This document shows positions 40,603-47,935 of a stretch of DNA of 64,000 nt, one piece after another. The DNA comes from Pseudomonas sp. B21_DOA. Its GTDB lineage: Bacteria; Pseudomonadota; Gammaproteobacteria; Pseudomonadales; Pseudomonadaceae. The notes beneath the pieces were generated by a model. It was not told where the DNA came from, did no database searches, and saw only the letters and a list, made by a program, of their open reading frames with translations. The position numbers and the translations under genes were made by a program. How positions within the stretch are numbered: the first letter of the stretch is position 1; each line of letters begins with the position of its first letter. The stretch lies in NCBI GenBank assembly GCA_030544685.1, contig CP086683.1:4278001-4342000 (forward strand), in the 5' to 3' direction.

Positions 40603-41541
40603 TTAGCTGAGCACGACCACGCCGCCCGGCAGTTCGGTGCATTTGACGCCGTAGGCATCGCGGATCAGCAGGGCGACGCCGGCGAGTTGGTCGAGGTTGA
40701 AGCGGGCCTGGACGCGGCGTTGGCCGAGTTCGCGGTTGAGCAGCAGGAGCATGCCGGGGCGGTAGCGGTTGATTTCGTCGATCATCTGGCTGAGGGTCGC
40801 GCCGTTGAACACCAGCACTTGTTGGCGCCAGTTCATCACGGCGGCGGTGTCGACGGTTTGCACGTTGCCGATTTGCCGTGCGTCGTAGGTGACTTGCTGG
40901 CCCGCTTCGAGGCGCAGGTTGCGGCCGTCGATGGCGACGTCGACCGCGCCGTCGAGGCAGGTCACGCAGACTTGCTGGTCGGTGTTGCGCAGGTTGAAGC
41001 GCGCCTGACTGGCGCGCAACCACCCTGCCCCGGCCTGCATCGCCAGCGGCAGGCGTGCGGTTTGCACTTCGACTTCGCCGCTGACCAGTTCAAAGCCCTG
41101 CACGCCGTTTTCGACGCTGCGCTGGTTGATGCGGGTCTGCGTGTTGAGTTCGAGGCTGACGCCTTGTGCCGGTTCGACGCGGCGCTGCTGGCCGACTTCG
41201 GTGATGTAGTCGGCGCCCAGTCCTTCGAAGCCGCCGGGAATGGTGCCGCGCACCAGCAGGAACGCGGCGGATGCGGCAATCGCGCCGCCGAGAAATGCCC
41301 GTCGACCGAAACTGCGTCGGCCCTGCACGGCTTCGGCGGCCGGTTGCAGGTGATGCCATAGCCGCTTGGCTTCTTCGAAGGCCCGAGCGTGTTCGCCACT
41401 TTGCGCGCACCATTCGCGCAGGGCGCGGGCGTCGGCGACGGTGGCGCGGCCCGAGGTCAGCAGGATCAGCCAATCTTGGGCTTCGCTGTGCAGAGACTCG
41501 GTGGCCGAAGGCTCGGCGGGTTTCAGTCGAAAGATGTTCAA
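40603..41541 (-). CDS. vreR: FecR-family anti-sigma factor VreR
   Basis: 312 residues. The N-terminal DUF4880-type cytoplasmic domain (about 20-65: AQDWLILLTSGRATVADARAL … HARAFEEAKRLW) would bind the sigma factor. One membrane segment follows at about 83-97; it is preceded by an RR pair in a Tat-like context (GRRAFLGG, residues 79-86). The FecR domain (about 108-200: VEPAQGVSLELNTQTRIN, VSGEVEVQTA, CLDGAVDVAI) and a C-terminal STN-like region (FNLDQLAGVALLIRDAYGV) are periplasmic. FecR proteins transmit a periplasmic signal to an ECF sigma factor. Order vreA-vreI-vreR and proximity to hxc match P. aeruginosa PA0674-0676. Confidence 0.88.
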   Translation of the reverse strand: MNIFRLKPAEPSATESLHSEAQDWLILLTSGRATVADARALREWCAQSGEHARAFEEAKRLWHHLQPAAEAVQGRRSFGRRAFLGGAIAASAAFLLVRGTIPGGFEGLGADYITEVGQQRRVEPAQGVSLELNTQTRINQRSVENGVQGFELVSGEVEVQTARLPLAMQAGAGWLRASQARFNLRNTDQQVCVTCLDGAVDVAIDGRNLRLEAGQQVTYDARQIGNVQTVDTAAVMNWRQQVLVFNGATLSQMIDEINRYRPGMLLLLNRELGQRRVQARFNLDQLAGVALLIRDAYGVKCTELPGGVVVLS

Positions 41542-41573
41542 ACGCGCAAATTCTCAACGGATTAATCGGGTCA

Positions 41574-42125
41574 CTATTCGCTAGACGGTTTTCCGGCCCC
41601 GCGACCGAACCGCTGAAACACTTTTCTTTCAAGTTTCGCTGCGCAGAAGCCCAGCGCGGCTTTGATTTCCTTCTCGACCATGCGCGTGGAAATGCCGAAA
41701 CGCTGGGAGATTTCCAGGTGCGGCGCCTCTTCCAGCCGCGCGGCGATGAAGATCCGCCGACGTCGTGCGGGCAGTTCGTACAAGGCGCTGAGCAGGGCCT
41801 GCATCTCCTTTTGCCCGCCGACCACCCGCGCCGGGTCGAGGGCCTCGTCGCCCAGTTGCAGCAGCTCTTCGACCTCAGTACCGGTGAGCAGGCGCGCATC
41901 GGCCTGACGGCGGTCGGCGGCGATGTTCAGGGCCATGCGATACAGGTAGGCGTTGGGCTTGAGCAGGTTCGGCGGGGTTTCCATGCGATCGACCCGCAGC
42001 CAGGTTTCGTGCAGCACGTCGTTGGCCAGGTCCTCGGAGCCGAGGCGGCGGCGCAGGCGCACGCGAAAATCCTCGTAGGAGCTGAGGAACAGCTGGCCCA
42101 TCACGCTTTGTCCGGCGTCTTTCAT
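41574..42125 (-). CDS. vreI: ECF sigma factor VreI
   Basis: 183 residues from ATG 42125, which overlaps the vreA stop as ATGA, so the two are translationally coupled; a longer frame to 42155 lies inside vreA. Sigma region 2: FRVRLRRRLGSEDLANDVLHETWLRVDRM. Region 4: LPARRRRIFIAARLEEAPHL and ISQRFGISTRMVEKEIKAAL (helix-turn-helix). It is a FecI-type ECF sigma factor. In P. aeruginosa VreI, with PhoB, activates hxc and pdtA under low phosphate. Here all those targets are in the same window. Confidence 0.9.
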   Translation of the reverse strand: MKDAGQSVMGQLFLSSYEDFRVRLRRRLGSEDLANDVLHETWLRVDRMETPPNLLKPNAYLYRMALNIAADRRQADARLLTGTEVEELLQLGDEALDPARVVGGQKEMQALLSALYELPARRRRIFIAARLEEAPHLEISQRFGISTRMVEKEIKAALGFCAAKLERKVFQRFGRGAGKPSSE

Positions 42126-42883
42126 CCCCCGGAAACTCCTTCCCATCTCGTGCATTCCATGCGTTTCCCTGACGACTCCGGTAACAACAGCAACGTGACC
42201 GGCTGGCGCAAGGCGCTGGGCGTCGGCCGATCGATTGTGAGGTTGCGAAAACTTTCCACCAGCGCGTTATCGCGCCGTACATCGCCGGTCGAAGTGACCA
42301 ACCGGTTGTGCTGCACCACGCCGTCGCGCCCGACCCACACCTGCAACACCGCGCGATAACTGCCCGGCCGGGTCAGCGGCGAACGGCACAGCTTGCGCTC
42401 GATCGCCGCTTGCACCGCCGTCGCGTAACTGCGGTTGACCGCGACAGCGGCCGGCGTGGGTTTGTCCGTCGCCACTGGCAGGTCTTCCACCTGCGCCGCT
42501 TGCAGGGTGAACGCGTCGGCCCGGGCGTAGCGCGCCATCAACCCGGTGCCGCCGAGCAGATGGCGCAAAGCGTCGGCGGCGGTGAATTCGCCATCCACGG
42601 CAAGGGAGCGACGGCCCCGGCTCAACTGACTGTCGACCAACACCGCGACGCCCGTGGCGCGGCTGTATTGATCCAGCGCCCGGGCCAGCTCCTGGGCCGG
42701 GATGTGCAAGGTCAGGCGCATGTCCGCCGCTGCCGGATCAGCATTGGCCGCGTTGGCCAGCAGACCGAGCAGCCACCCCAGACCCGCGCGGCGCACAAGC
42801 GTCGCCGAGCGCTGAAGACTGATCCGCGAACTGCCTCGCTGCACGACTGGCGCACCCCTGAAAATCGCTATCCTGCGGGGCAT
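42122..42883 (-). CDS. vreA: VreA-like signalling protein (STN domain plus TonB-like C-terminus)
   Basis: Up to 253 residues from ATG 42883. A hydrophobic signal region (LGWLLGLLANAANA|D) is followed by an STN domain (about 55-125: LTLHIPAQELARALDQYSR … GTGLMARYARADAFTL) and a TonB C-terminal-like domain (about 150-235: ATAVQAAIERKLCRSP … YRAVLQVWVGRDGVVQ). There is no outer-membrane barrel, which matches VreA of P. aeruginosa. A Pho-box-like site sits 3 bases before ATG 42883, too close for a promoter feeding that start; GTG 42844 with AGGGG about 10 bases upstream is a better candidate, giving about 240 residues. First gene of the vreAIR operon. Confidence 0.88.
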   Translation of the reverse strand: MPRRIAIFRGAPVVQRGSSRISLQRSATLVRRAGLGWLLGLLANAANADPAAADMRLTLHIPAQELARALDQYSRATGVAVLVDSQLSRGRRSLAVDGEFTAADALRHLLGGTGLMARYARADAFTLQAAQVEDLPVATDKPTPAAVAVNRSYATAVQAAIERKLCRSPLTRPGSYRAVLQVWVGRDGVVQHNRLVTSTGDVRRDNALVESFRNLTIDRPTPSALRQPVTLLLLPESSGKRMECTRWEGVSGG

Positions 42884-42885
42884 TT

Positions 42886-42903
42886 ATGACTCTGGTATGA
42901 CGG
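42886..42903 (-). promoter_or_regulatory. Candidate Pho box upstream of vreA
   Basis: On the minus strand the site reads CCGTCAT-ACCA-GAGTCAT. Against the PhoB consensus (two CTGTCAT repeats with a 4-base spacer) it matches 6 of 7 and 5 of 7 positions, in the orientation of vreA. PhoB control of vreA is known in P. aeruginosa; binding here is inferred. Confidence 0.6.
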
Positions 42904-42992
42904 GCGGTGCAAAAAACCATCACGGGTTTTGCGCCGCGCTTGCACTAGACTCCAACCCAGAGCGGCCCATTCCGGCGGGCCAGGAGGCGGAC

Positions 42993-43295
42993 ATGAAAAC
43001 GCGGTGGATGTGGGTCTTGCTGATGACGGTGGGCGCGGCGCAGGCGGAGGAGCCGCTGGGCTGTATCGAGGTCACGGTCGGCGGTTACAAGGCGCCGAAT
43101 TACGATTGCCTGAGCCAACAGATGGGCAACAATCCCGACGGCGCGGCGGCGGCGCAGAAAAACATGGAAGCGTTGAATGTGCCGGTGCACAAGCGCGCGC
43201 CGAATCAGGTAGGGCTGGCTACACCGTCGGCGACCAGTACGCGGATGGGCAATACGTTTGGCACCTCGGTGAAACCGCAGCGGCCGGCGAATTGA
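42993..43295 (+). CDS. Small exported protein of unknown function next to vreA
   Basis: 100 residues. AGGAGG lies 6 bases before ATG 42993. Signal peptide MKTRWMWVLLMTVGAAQA|EE. The mature peptide has two cysteines (LGCIEVTVGGYKAPNYDCLS) probably forming a disulfide, then a low-complexity Ala/Gln stretch and a basic, Pro-rich tail. Divergent from vreA, sharing the intergenic region with the Pho box, so it could also be phosphate-responsive. Probably periplasmic; I do not know its function. Confidence 0.75.
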   Translation: MKTRWMWVLLMTVGAAQAEEPLGCIEVTVGGYKAPNYDCLSQQMGNNPDGAAAAQKNMEALNVPVHKRAPNQVGLATPSATSTRMGNTFGTSVKPQRPAN

Positions 43296-43327
43296 ATCGC
43301 ACTGTGGGTGCTGAGGGGATTTAGCGC

Positions 43328-43464
43328 CTGTGGTGAGGGGATTTATCCCCGTTGGGTTGCGCAGCGGCCCCGAAGTCGCCTGACTCTGATCTGTCAGATA
43401 AACCGTTTTCACCGTTTTGGCGTCTGCTGCGCAGCCGAACGGGGATAAATCCCCTCGCCACAGG
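43328..43464. repeat. Single-copy 137-bp palindromic element (REPIN/MITE-like)
   Basis: Left arm ctgtggtgaggggatttatc (from 43328) and right arm ggataaatcccctcgccaca (ending 43463) are near-perfect inverted repeats about 38 bases long, around a unique core. The arms match those of the units in the 21413-23157 array, so this looks like a solitary member of the same family. Confidence 0.85.
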
Positions 43465-43476
43465 GATGGGCGCTTT

Positions 43477-43917
43477 TCAGTCACTCGGGGTCTGGCGGAA
43501 ACTCACGGCCAAGCGATTCCAGCTGTTGATCGTGCTGACCGCAACCGTCAAATCCACCAGTTCACCTTCATCAAATTGCTCGCGCGCCTGCTGGTAGACG
43601 TCATCGGGCACGTGGCTTTCGGCCAACAGCGTCACCGCCTCGGCCCAGGCCAGCGCCGCCCGCTCGCGAGGGTTGAAGAAGTTGCTGTCGCGCCACACCG
43701 CGATCGCGTAAAGGCGCCGATCACTCTCCCCGGCTCGCCGCGCGTCCACCGAGTGCATATCGGTGCAGAATGCGCAGCCGTTGAGCTGCGAGGCGCGGAT
43801 CCGGATCAATTGCAGCAGCGGCGCTTCGATGCTCAGGTTGCTGGTCAGCGCCTCCATGGCAAGCATCGCTTTCATCGCCTTGGGCGACGCGTTGTAGTAA
43901 TCCAGACGCAGGGACAT
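43477..43917 (-). CDS. Carboxymuconolactone decarboxylase / AhpD-like family protein
   Basis: 146 residues, intact. The AhpD core includes LIRIRASQLNGCAFCTDMHS with the redox C-x-x-C and downstream His, and an acidic helix (RERAALAWAEAVTLL), the usual pattern of the PF02627 family of alkylhydroperoxidase-like proteins. These act as small oligomeric peroxide- or thiol-related enzymes; the substrate is unknown. It is cytoplasmic. It stands alone on the minus strand between REP-rich gaps. Confidence 0.88.
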   Translation of the reverse strand: MSLRLDYYNASPKAMKAMLAMEALTSNLSIEAPLLQLIRIRASQLNGCAFCTDMHSVDARRAGESDRRLYAIAVWRDSNFFNPRERAALAWAEAVTLLAESHVPDDVYQQAREQFDEGELVDLTVAVSTINSWNRLAVSFRQTPSD

Positions 43918-44360
43918 GGCGCGGCTCTCGGCAGGCGGAATGATGAGTTCACGGTAAGGGCTGTGCAGGCTGTGTTACAGCCCCAATTCCACGAATTTCG
44001 GCTACACCACTGAACCTCGGCCAAACGCAATACCTGTGGGAGCGAGCTTGCTCGCGAAAGTGGTTTCCCAGACCAATATTCATCCACTGCACCACCGCCA
44101 TCGCTGGCAAGCCAGCTCCCACAAGGTTTAACGTCGTTCACAAGATTTGTGCACGCCGCAAAAACTGTGGGAGCTGGCTTGCCAGCGATAGCGGAGTGTC
44201 AGACAACGAATCTGTTCAATGACCCACCGCTTTCGCGAGCAGGCTCGCTCCCACAGGGATTTACGCCAATTTGCGGTTTTTACTCCACGCAACTACTGCC
44301 AAAAGCCCAACAACGCTAATCTGACCGACACTTCACTCAACACCCGGGAGCCTCGTCGGT
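43918..44360. repeat. Intergenic region with four REP elements
   Basis: gtgggagcgagcttgctcgc (from 44036), atcgctggcaagccagctcc (from 44100), its reverse gggagctggcttgccagcga (from 44169), and gctttcgcgagcaggctcgc (from 44229). Two of them form an inverted pair. The last 100 bases contain the promoter region of the MocR-type gene. Confidence 0.85.
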
Positions 44361-45793
44361 ATGGAACTTCATGTCGTGATCAACGGCCGCAAGGATCTTG
44401 CCGGACAGTTGTATCAGCAGTTGCGCGCGGCGATTGAATCCGGGCGGTTGGCGGCGGGTACGCAGTTACCGCCGAGCCGCTTGCTGGCCGAGCAATTGGG
44501 CATCTCGCGCAAGACCATTTCCGACACCTATGCGCAGCTGACCTACGAAAATTTCCTCACCGGGGTGATCGGCAAAGGCACCTATGTCAACGCCCGCCCG
44601 GCGCAGGTGCAGCGCAAGCAGAGCCACACCGAGCTGGCCAGTGCCGAGGTGATCGAGAGCTGGCGCAATCTGCCGGTGTTCCTGCGCCACCCGACGCTGC
44701 AAGGTTCGCTGCGCTACGACTTCATCGGCGGCGCCACCAGCAAAGGCCAGTTCCCGCACGACGACTGGCGCCGCTGCGTCGCCCATGCGATGCGGCAGAT
44801 GGCGCAGTCGAAAGGTTTCTACAGCGTCGCCGAAGGCTTGCCGGCGCTGCGCAATGCGATCGCCCGGCACATCGCGTTTTCCCGTGGCATCAACTGTCAG
44901 GACGAGGACATCGTCGTGTGCAACGGCGCGCAGCAGGCGCTGGACCTGATTGCCCGCGTACTGACCCGTCCCGGCAGTCTGGTGGCCATGGAAGACCCCG
45001 GCTACCCGCCCGCGCGCTTGTTGTTCGGCACGCATGGCGCGGAGGTGGTCGGGGTGCCGGTGGATGCCGAGGGCATTCAGGTCGAGCACATTCCCGATGG
45101 CACCCGGCTCATCTATGTGACGCCATCGCATCAGTTTCCGCTGGGCATGGCCATGAGTCAGGCGCGCCGCGAGGCCCTGCTCGCCCGTGCCCACGAGCTC
45201 GGCGCGATCATCATCGAAGACGATTACGACAGTGAATTCCGCTACGAAGGCCGGCCTACGGATTCGCTGTACAACCTCGATCAGCGCGGCATCGTCGCCT
45301 ACGTCGGCACCTTCTCGAAAACCCTGCTGCCGGAGTTGCGCCTGGGCTACGCGATCCTGCCGCCGTCGATCATCGAGGCAGTGATCCGCGCCAAACAGCT
45401 CACCGATCTGCACGCCTCGACTCTGCCGCAATGGGCGCTGGCCAAGTTCATCGCCGAGGGTTGCCTGCTCAAACACATCCGCCGCTGCCACACGATCTAC
45501 GCGCAACGCCGCGAGCGGATCCTGGCGCGCATGACGACTGACCTTGCACCGTGGCTGCAAGCCGTGCCGGCCAGCGCCGGGTTTCACATGGCGGTGTTCT
45601 GCAAGGTGCCTATCAATTTGCCGTTGGTCATCGAGCTGGCAAAAAGGTCGAGGTCGGCCTGTATGCGATCAGTGGTTTCTACTACCAGCAGCCGGCGAAA
45701 GAAGGCCTGTATTTCGGCTTCGGCGCCATCGAGACCCTGGACATCGACATTGCTCTGGATCGCCTGCGCGACATCCTCGAACAGCTGTCATGA
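44361..45793 (+). CDS. MocR/GntR-family regulator with aminotransferase-like domain, one frameshift
   Basis: About 478 residues after adding one base to A5 45641-45645, which restores the C-terminus …IELAKKVEVGLYAISGFYYQ … LDRLRDILEQLS. N-terminal GntR winged helix (about 12-78: LAGQLYQQLRAAIESGRLAA, RLLAEQLGISRKTISDTYAQ). The remainder is a fold-type I aminotransferase domain that binds PLP: GAQQALDLIARVL, EDPGYPPAR, EDDYDSEFRYEG, and Schiff-base lysine K320 in GTFSKTLLPELRLGY. MocR proteins usually sense PLP or an amino compound. Target genes are not obvious; the small monooxygenase-like gene 120 bases downstream is a candidate. Confidence 0.9.
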
Positions 45794-45916
45794 GCCGTTG
45801 GTATAAGGCTTTTACCGCCGATTGGTTATTGGTGATTCATGGCGGCAGGCCTATTCTGCACAGGCGTTATCCCTCAGTGAGCAGGATTCGTCCGGCCTGA
45901 TTCAGGAGTGTGAGCA

Positions 45917-46210
45917 ATGTCCAGCGAAGTGATCAATACGGTTGAGGTGAAGGCTGCTGCGGGCCGCTCGGAAGAGCTCGGCAAGCAATTGCAGAAGATC
46001 GTCGACACCCTGCGCGAAGCTCCGGGCTGCGATTCCTACCTGGTCGACCGCTGCCCCGAAGACAGCCACCGCTGGACGGTCAGCGCGCGCTGGCAGTCCG
46101 AAGCCGCGATGCAGGCGCATTTCAACCGGCCCGAGGCGCAGGGGTTCATCGACCTGATCGACAGCCGCCTGGCCAACAGTGTGGATTTCAACAGCTTTCC
46201 CATCGTCTGA
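45917..46210 (+). CDS. Antibiotic-biosynthesis-monooxygenase-fold (ABM) protein
   Basis: 97 residues with a ribosome site AGGAG 8-12 bases upstream. Pattern of the ABM dimeric alpha-beta barrel family: INTVEVKAAAGRSEELGKQL, EAPGCDSYLVDR, WTVSARWQSEAAMQAHF. Members are quinol monooxygenases, haem-degrading enzymes or stress proteins. No haem ligand can be assigned with certainty. Cytoplasmic. Located just after the MocR-type regulator on the same strand. Confidence 0.85.
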   Translation: MSSEVINTVEVKAAAGRSEELGKQLQKIVDTLREAPGCDSYLVDRCPEDSHRWTVSARWQSEAAMQAHFNRPEAQGFIDLIDSRLANSVDFNSFPIV

Positions 46211-46438
46211 ACCGGCCTCTTCGCGAGCAAGCTCGCTCCCACAGGTTTTTTGTTGTTCACAAGATGGGTGAGCAACCGCAAAACCTGTGGGAGCGAGCTT
46301 GCTCGCGAAGGCGATTTGCGCCACACCGAAATCCTTGCGCGACCAATTGGTCACCTGATCTTCGCGAATATTGGCCGTTTGAACCGGCCCCATTGCGGCC
46401 TACTGTGAGCACACCCCAACCATCACAGGTAACCCGCC
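46211..46438. repeat. Inverted REP pair between ABM and cupin genes
   Basis: cttcgcgagcaagctcgctc (from 46219) and gtgggagcgagcttgctcgc (from 46287) face each other and could fold as a long hairpin after the ABM stop. The remaining 125 bases form the cupin leader. Confidence 0.85.
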
Positions 46439-46840
46439 ATGAAAGCCCTGCCCTTCTTTGCCGCCGCCCTCGCCTTCAGCCTGTCCGCTTCGGCAATGGC
46501 TCACGACCCGTCCGAGAAAGTCACCGTCCTGCAGGAACAACTGCTGAAAAACGCCCCCGGCAAGAAAGCCATGATGATCGAAGTCGACTACAAGCCCGGG
46601 CAATCCTCGATCGCGCACAAACACGAAGGTACGGCGATGGCTTACGTACTCGACGGCGAGGTCATTTCACAGGTCAAAGGCGAACAGGCCATCACTTACA
46701 AGAAGGGCCAGTTCTGGTACGAGCCGGCCGGTTCCGAGCATCTGGTGTCGAAAAACGCCAGTTCGACCAAGCCGGCCAAGTTGCTGGTGTTCATGGTCCT
46801 GGCACCGGATGAGCAGGTGCTGATCCCGCTGGAAAACTGA
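46439..46840 (+). CDS. Exported cupin-domain protein
   Basis: 133 residues. Signal peptide MKALPFFAAALAFSLSASAMA|HD. A single cupin barrel: GQSSIAHKHEGTAMAYVLDGE (metal-site motif 1 with H-x-H and E) and the second motif YKKGQFWYEPAGSEHLVS. Metal binding is therefore likely. Small periplasmic cupins of this type are common in pseudomonads, without defined substrates. The ribosome site is CACAGG/AGGT-like before ATG 46439. A strong terminator follows at 46865. Confidence 0.88.
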   Translation: MKALPFFAAALAFSLSASAMAHDPSEKVTVLQEQLLKNAPGKKAMMIEVDYKPGQSSIAHKHEGTAMAYVLDGEVISQVKGEQAITYKKGQFWYEPAGSEHLVSKNASSTKPAKLLVFMVLAPDEQVLIPLEN

Positions 46841-46864
46841 TGGCTGCCTGACCAGCCATAAACG

Positions 46865-46896
46865 AAAGGCGCGAATCGAACATTTGCGCCTTTTTT
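46865..46896 (+). terminator. Intrinsic terminator after the cupin gene
   Basis: GGCGC … GCGCC within aaaggcgcgaatcg…tttgcgcc followed by six T (46891-46896), 25 bases after the stop codon. Confidence 0.85.
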
Positions 46897-47057
46897 ATTG
46901 CGCGGCGGCATTAACTGCGAACGCTTAAAGCCAATAAAACTAACCGCGCAAATGTTATTCAGCCAACGGTCAGGCCGGCAGGTTTAACCTGAATATCCGC
47001 CGATATCTTCGGCCCCTGCACACTCATCGACAGACCTTGTTTCACGGGAGAAACACC

Positions 47058-47771
47058 ATGAAACCTGCGCTTCCCGCCTTGCTGGCGATCTCCGTTCTGC
47101 TGCTCTCTGCCTGCTCTGTTCCCACTGCTCCGCAAGCCGTGTCATCCCTCGACACGCTGCTGCCGCACCCGACCGGTCGCAGCAGTGCTACTCAGGTCAA
47201 GAGCGGTCCCGGCGTCTCGCTGGGGGTGATTTACAGCCCCGGCACCCAGGCGAATCGCCAATACCTGCGCGAGTATCAGGCCAAGGCCGGCACCGGTTTT
47301 GGTCAGAGCCTGCTGGTGCAGCCGATTCACGACGCCTACGTCGCCAGCTCCAGCCCGGATCGCGCGGTGGAGTGGGTCAACGCTTCGCTGCAACGTCAGT
47401 TCGGTTCGGTGACGGTGTACCCGGACATGCAAAGCCTGCGCGCGGCGAGGCCTGATGTGGTGGCGATCGTCGATACCCACAGCCAATTGATCACCTCGCG
47501 CAGCTCGGATATCCGCGCAGATGTCAGTGCCGATTTCTACGATGGGCAATTGAACTACATCGGCACCGCGAAGGGTTCGGAGGCTAGGGAGCTGACGCTA
47601 GTGTGGGCGGACTTCAAGCGTTCGGAAGAGATCGTGGCCGATATCAATCAGCAGGAAGAATTGCAGGTTGAGGCGTTAAGGGAGTTTGATCGGTCACTCA
47701 GTAATCTGGTTGTGCGGCCGGTGGAGAAAGTGTCGATGCTCGAGAGTAAACCAGCTCAAAAATTGTATTGA
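47058..47771 (+). CDS. Predicted outer-membrane or periplasmic lipoprotein
   Basis: 237 residues. Lipoprotein signal MKPALPALLAISVLLLSACS with lipobox L-S-A-C. GGGAG lies 8 bases before ATG 47058. The mature protein has an alpha-beta pattern: PHDAYVASSSPDRAVEWVNA-like stretch, VTVYPDMQSLRAARPDVVAIVD and IRADVSADFYDGQLNYIGTA, resembling lipoproteins that carry a domain with nucleotide-independent Rossmann-like fold (compare GNA1162/LpoB-type). I cannot assign a function. It is a single-gene unit followed by a REP pair. Confidence 0.7.
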   Translation: MKPALPALLAISVLLLSACSVPTAPQAVSSLDTLLPHPTGRSSATQVKSGPGVSLGVIYSPGTQANRQYLREYQAKAGTGFGQSLLVQPIHDAYVASSSPDRAVEWVNASLQRQFGSVTVYPDMQSLRAARPDVVAIVDTHSQLITSRSSDIRADVSADFYDGQLNYIGTAKGSEARELTLVWADFKRSEEIVADINQQEELQVEALREFDRSLSNLVVRPVEKVSMLESKPAQKLY

Positions 47772-47780
47772 ATGTAAGTA

Positions 47781-47858
47781 CCTCTTCGCGAGCAGGCTCG
47801 CTCCCACATTTTGGAATGCGATCAACTGTGGGAGCGAGCCTGCTCGCGAAAGCGCCAG
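47781..47858. repeat. Inverted REP pair between lipoprotein gene and gdhB
   Basis: cttcgcgagcaggctcgctc (from 47783) and gtgggagcgagcctgctcgc (from 47828). Lies between the convergent gene ends. Confidence 0.85.
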
Positions 47859-47885
47859 CCCAGACACCACAAAAAACACGGGCAT

Positions 47886-47922
47886 AAAAAAGCCCCTGCA
47901 TCTTCCGATACAGGGGCCTTTC
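47886..47922 (-). terminator. Intrinsic terminator of gdhB, possibly bidirectional
   Basis: GCCCCTG 47892-47898 pairs with CAGGGGC 47911-47917. On the minus strand it is followed by six T (A-run 47886-47891); on the plus strand by CTTTT. It lies 14 bases beyond the gdhB stop. Confidence 0.88.
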
Positions 47923-47935
47923 ATTCAGCCACTAC

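Noticed and set aside
39609..40606. Open frames of about 285 codons across the 141-bp array
   Set aside because: They exist because 141 is divisible by 3. The sequence is REP palindromes, not protein.
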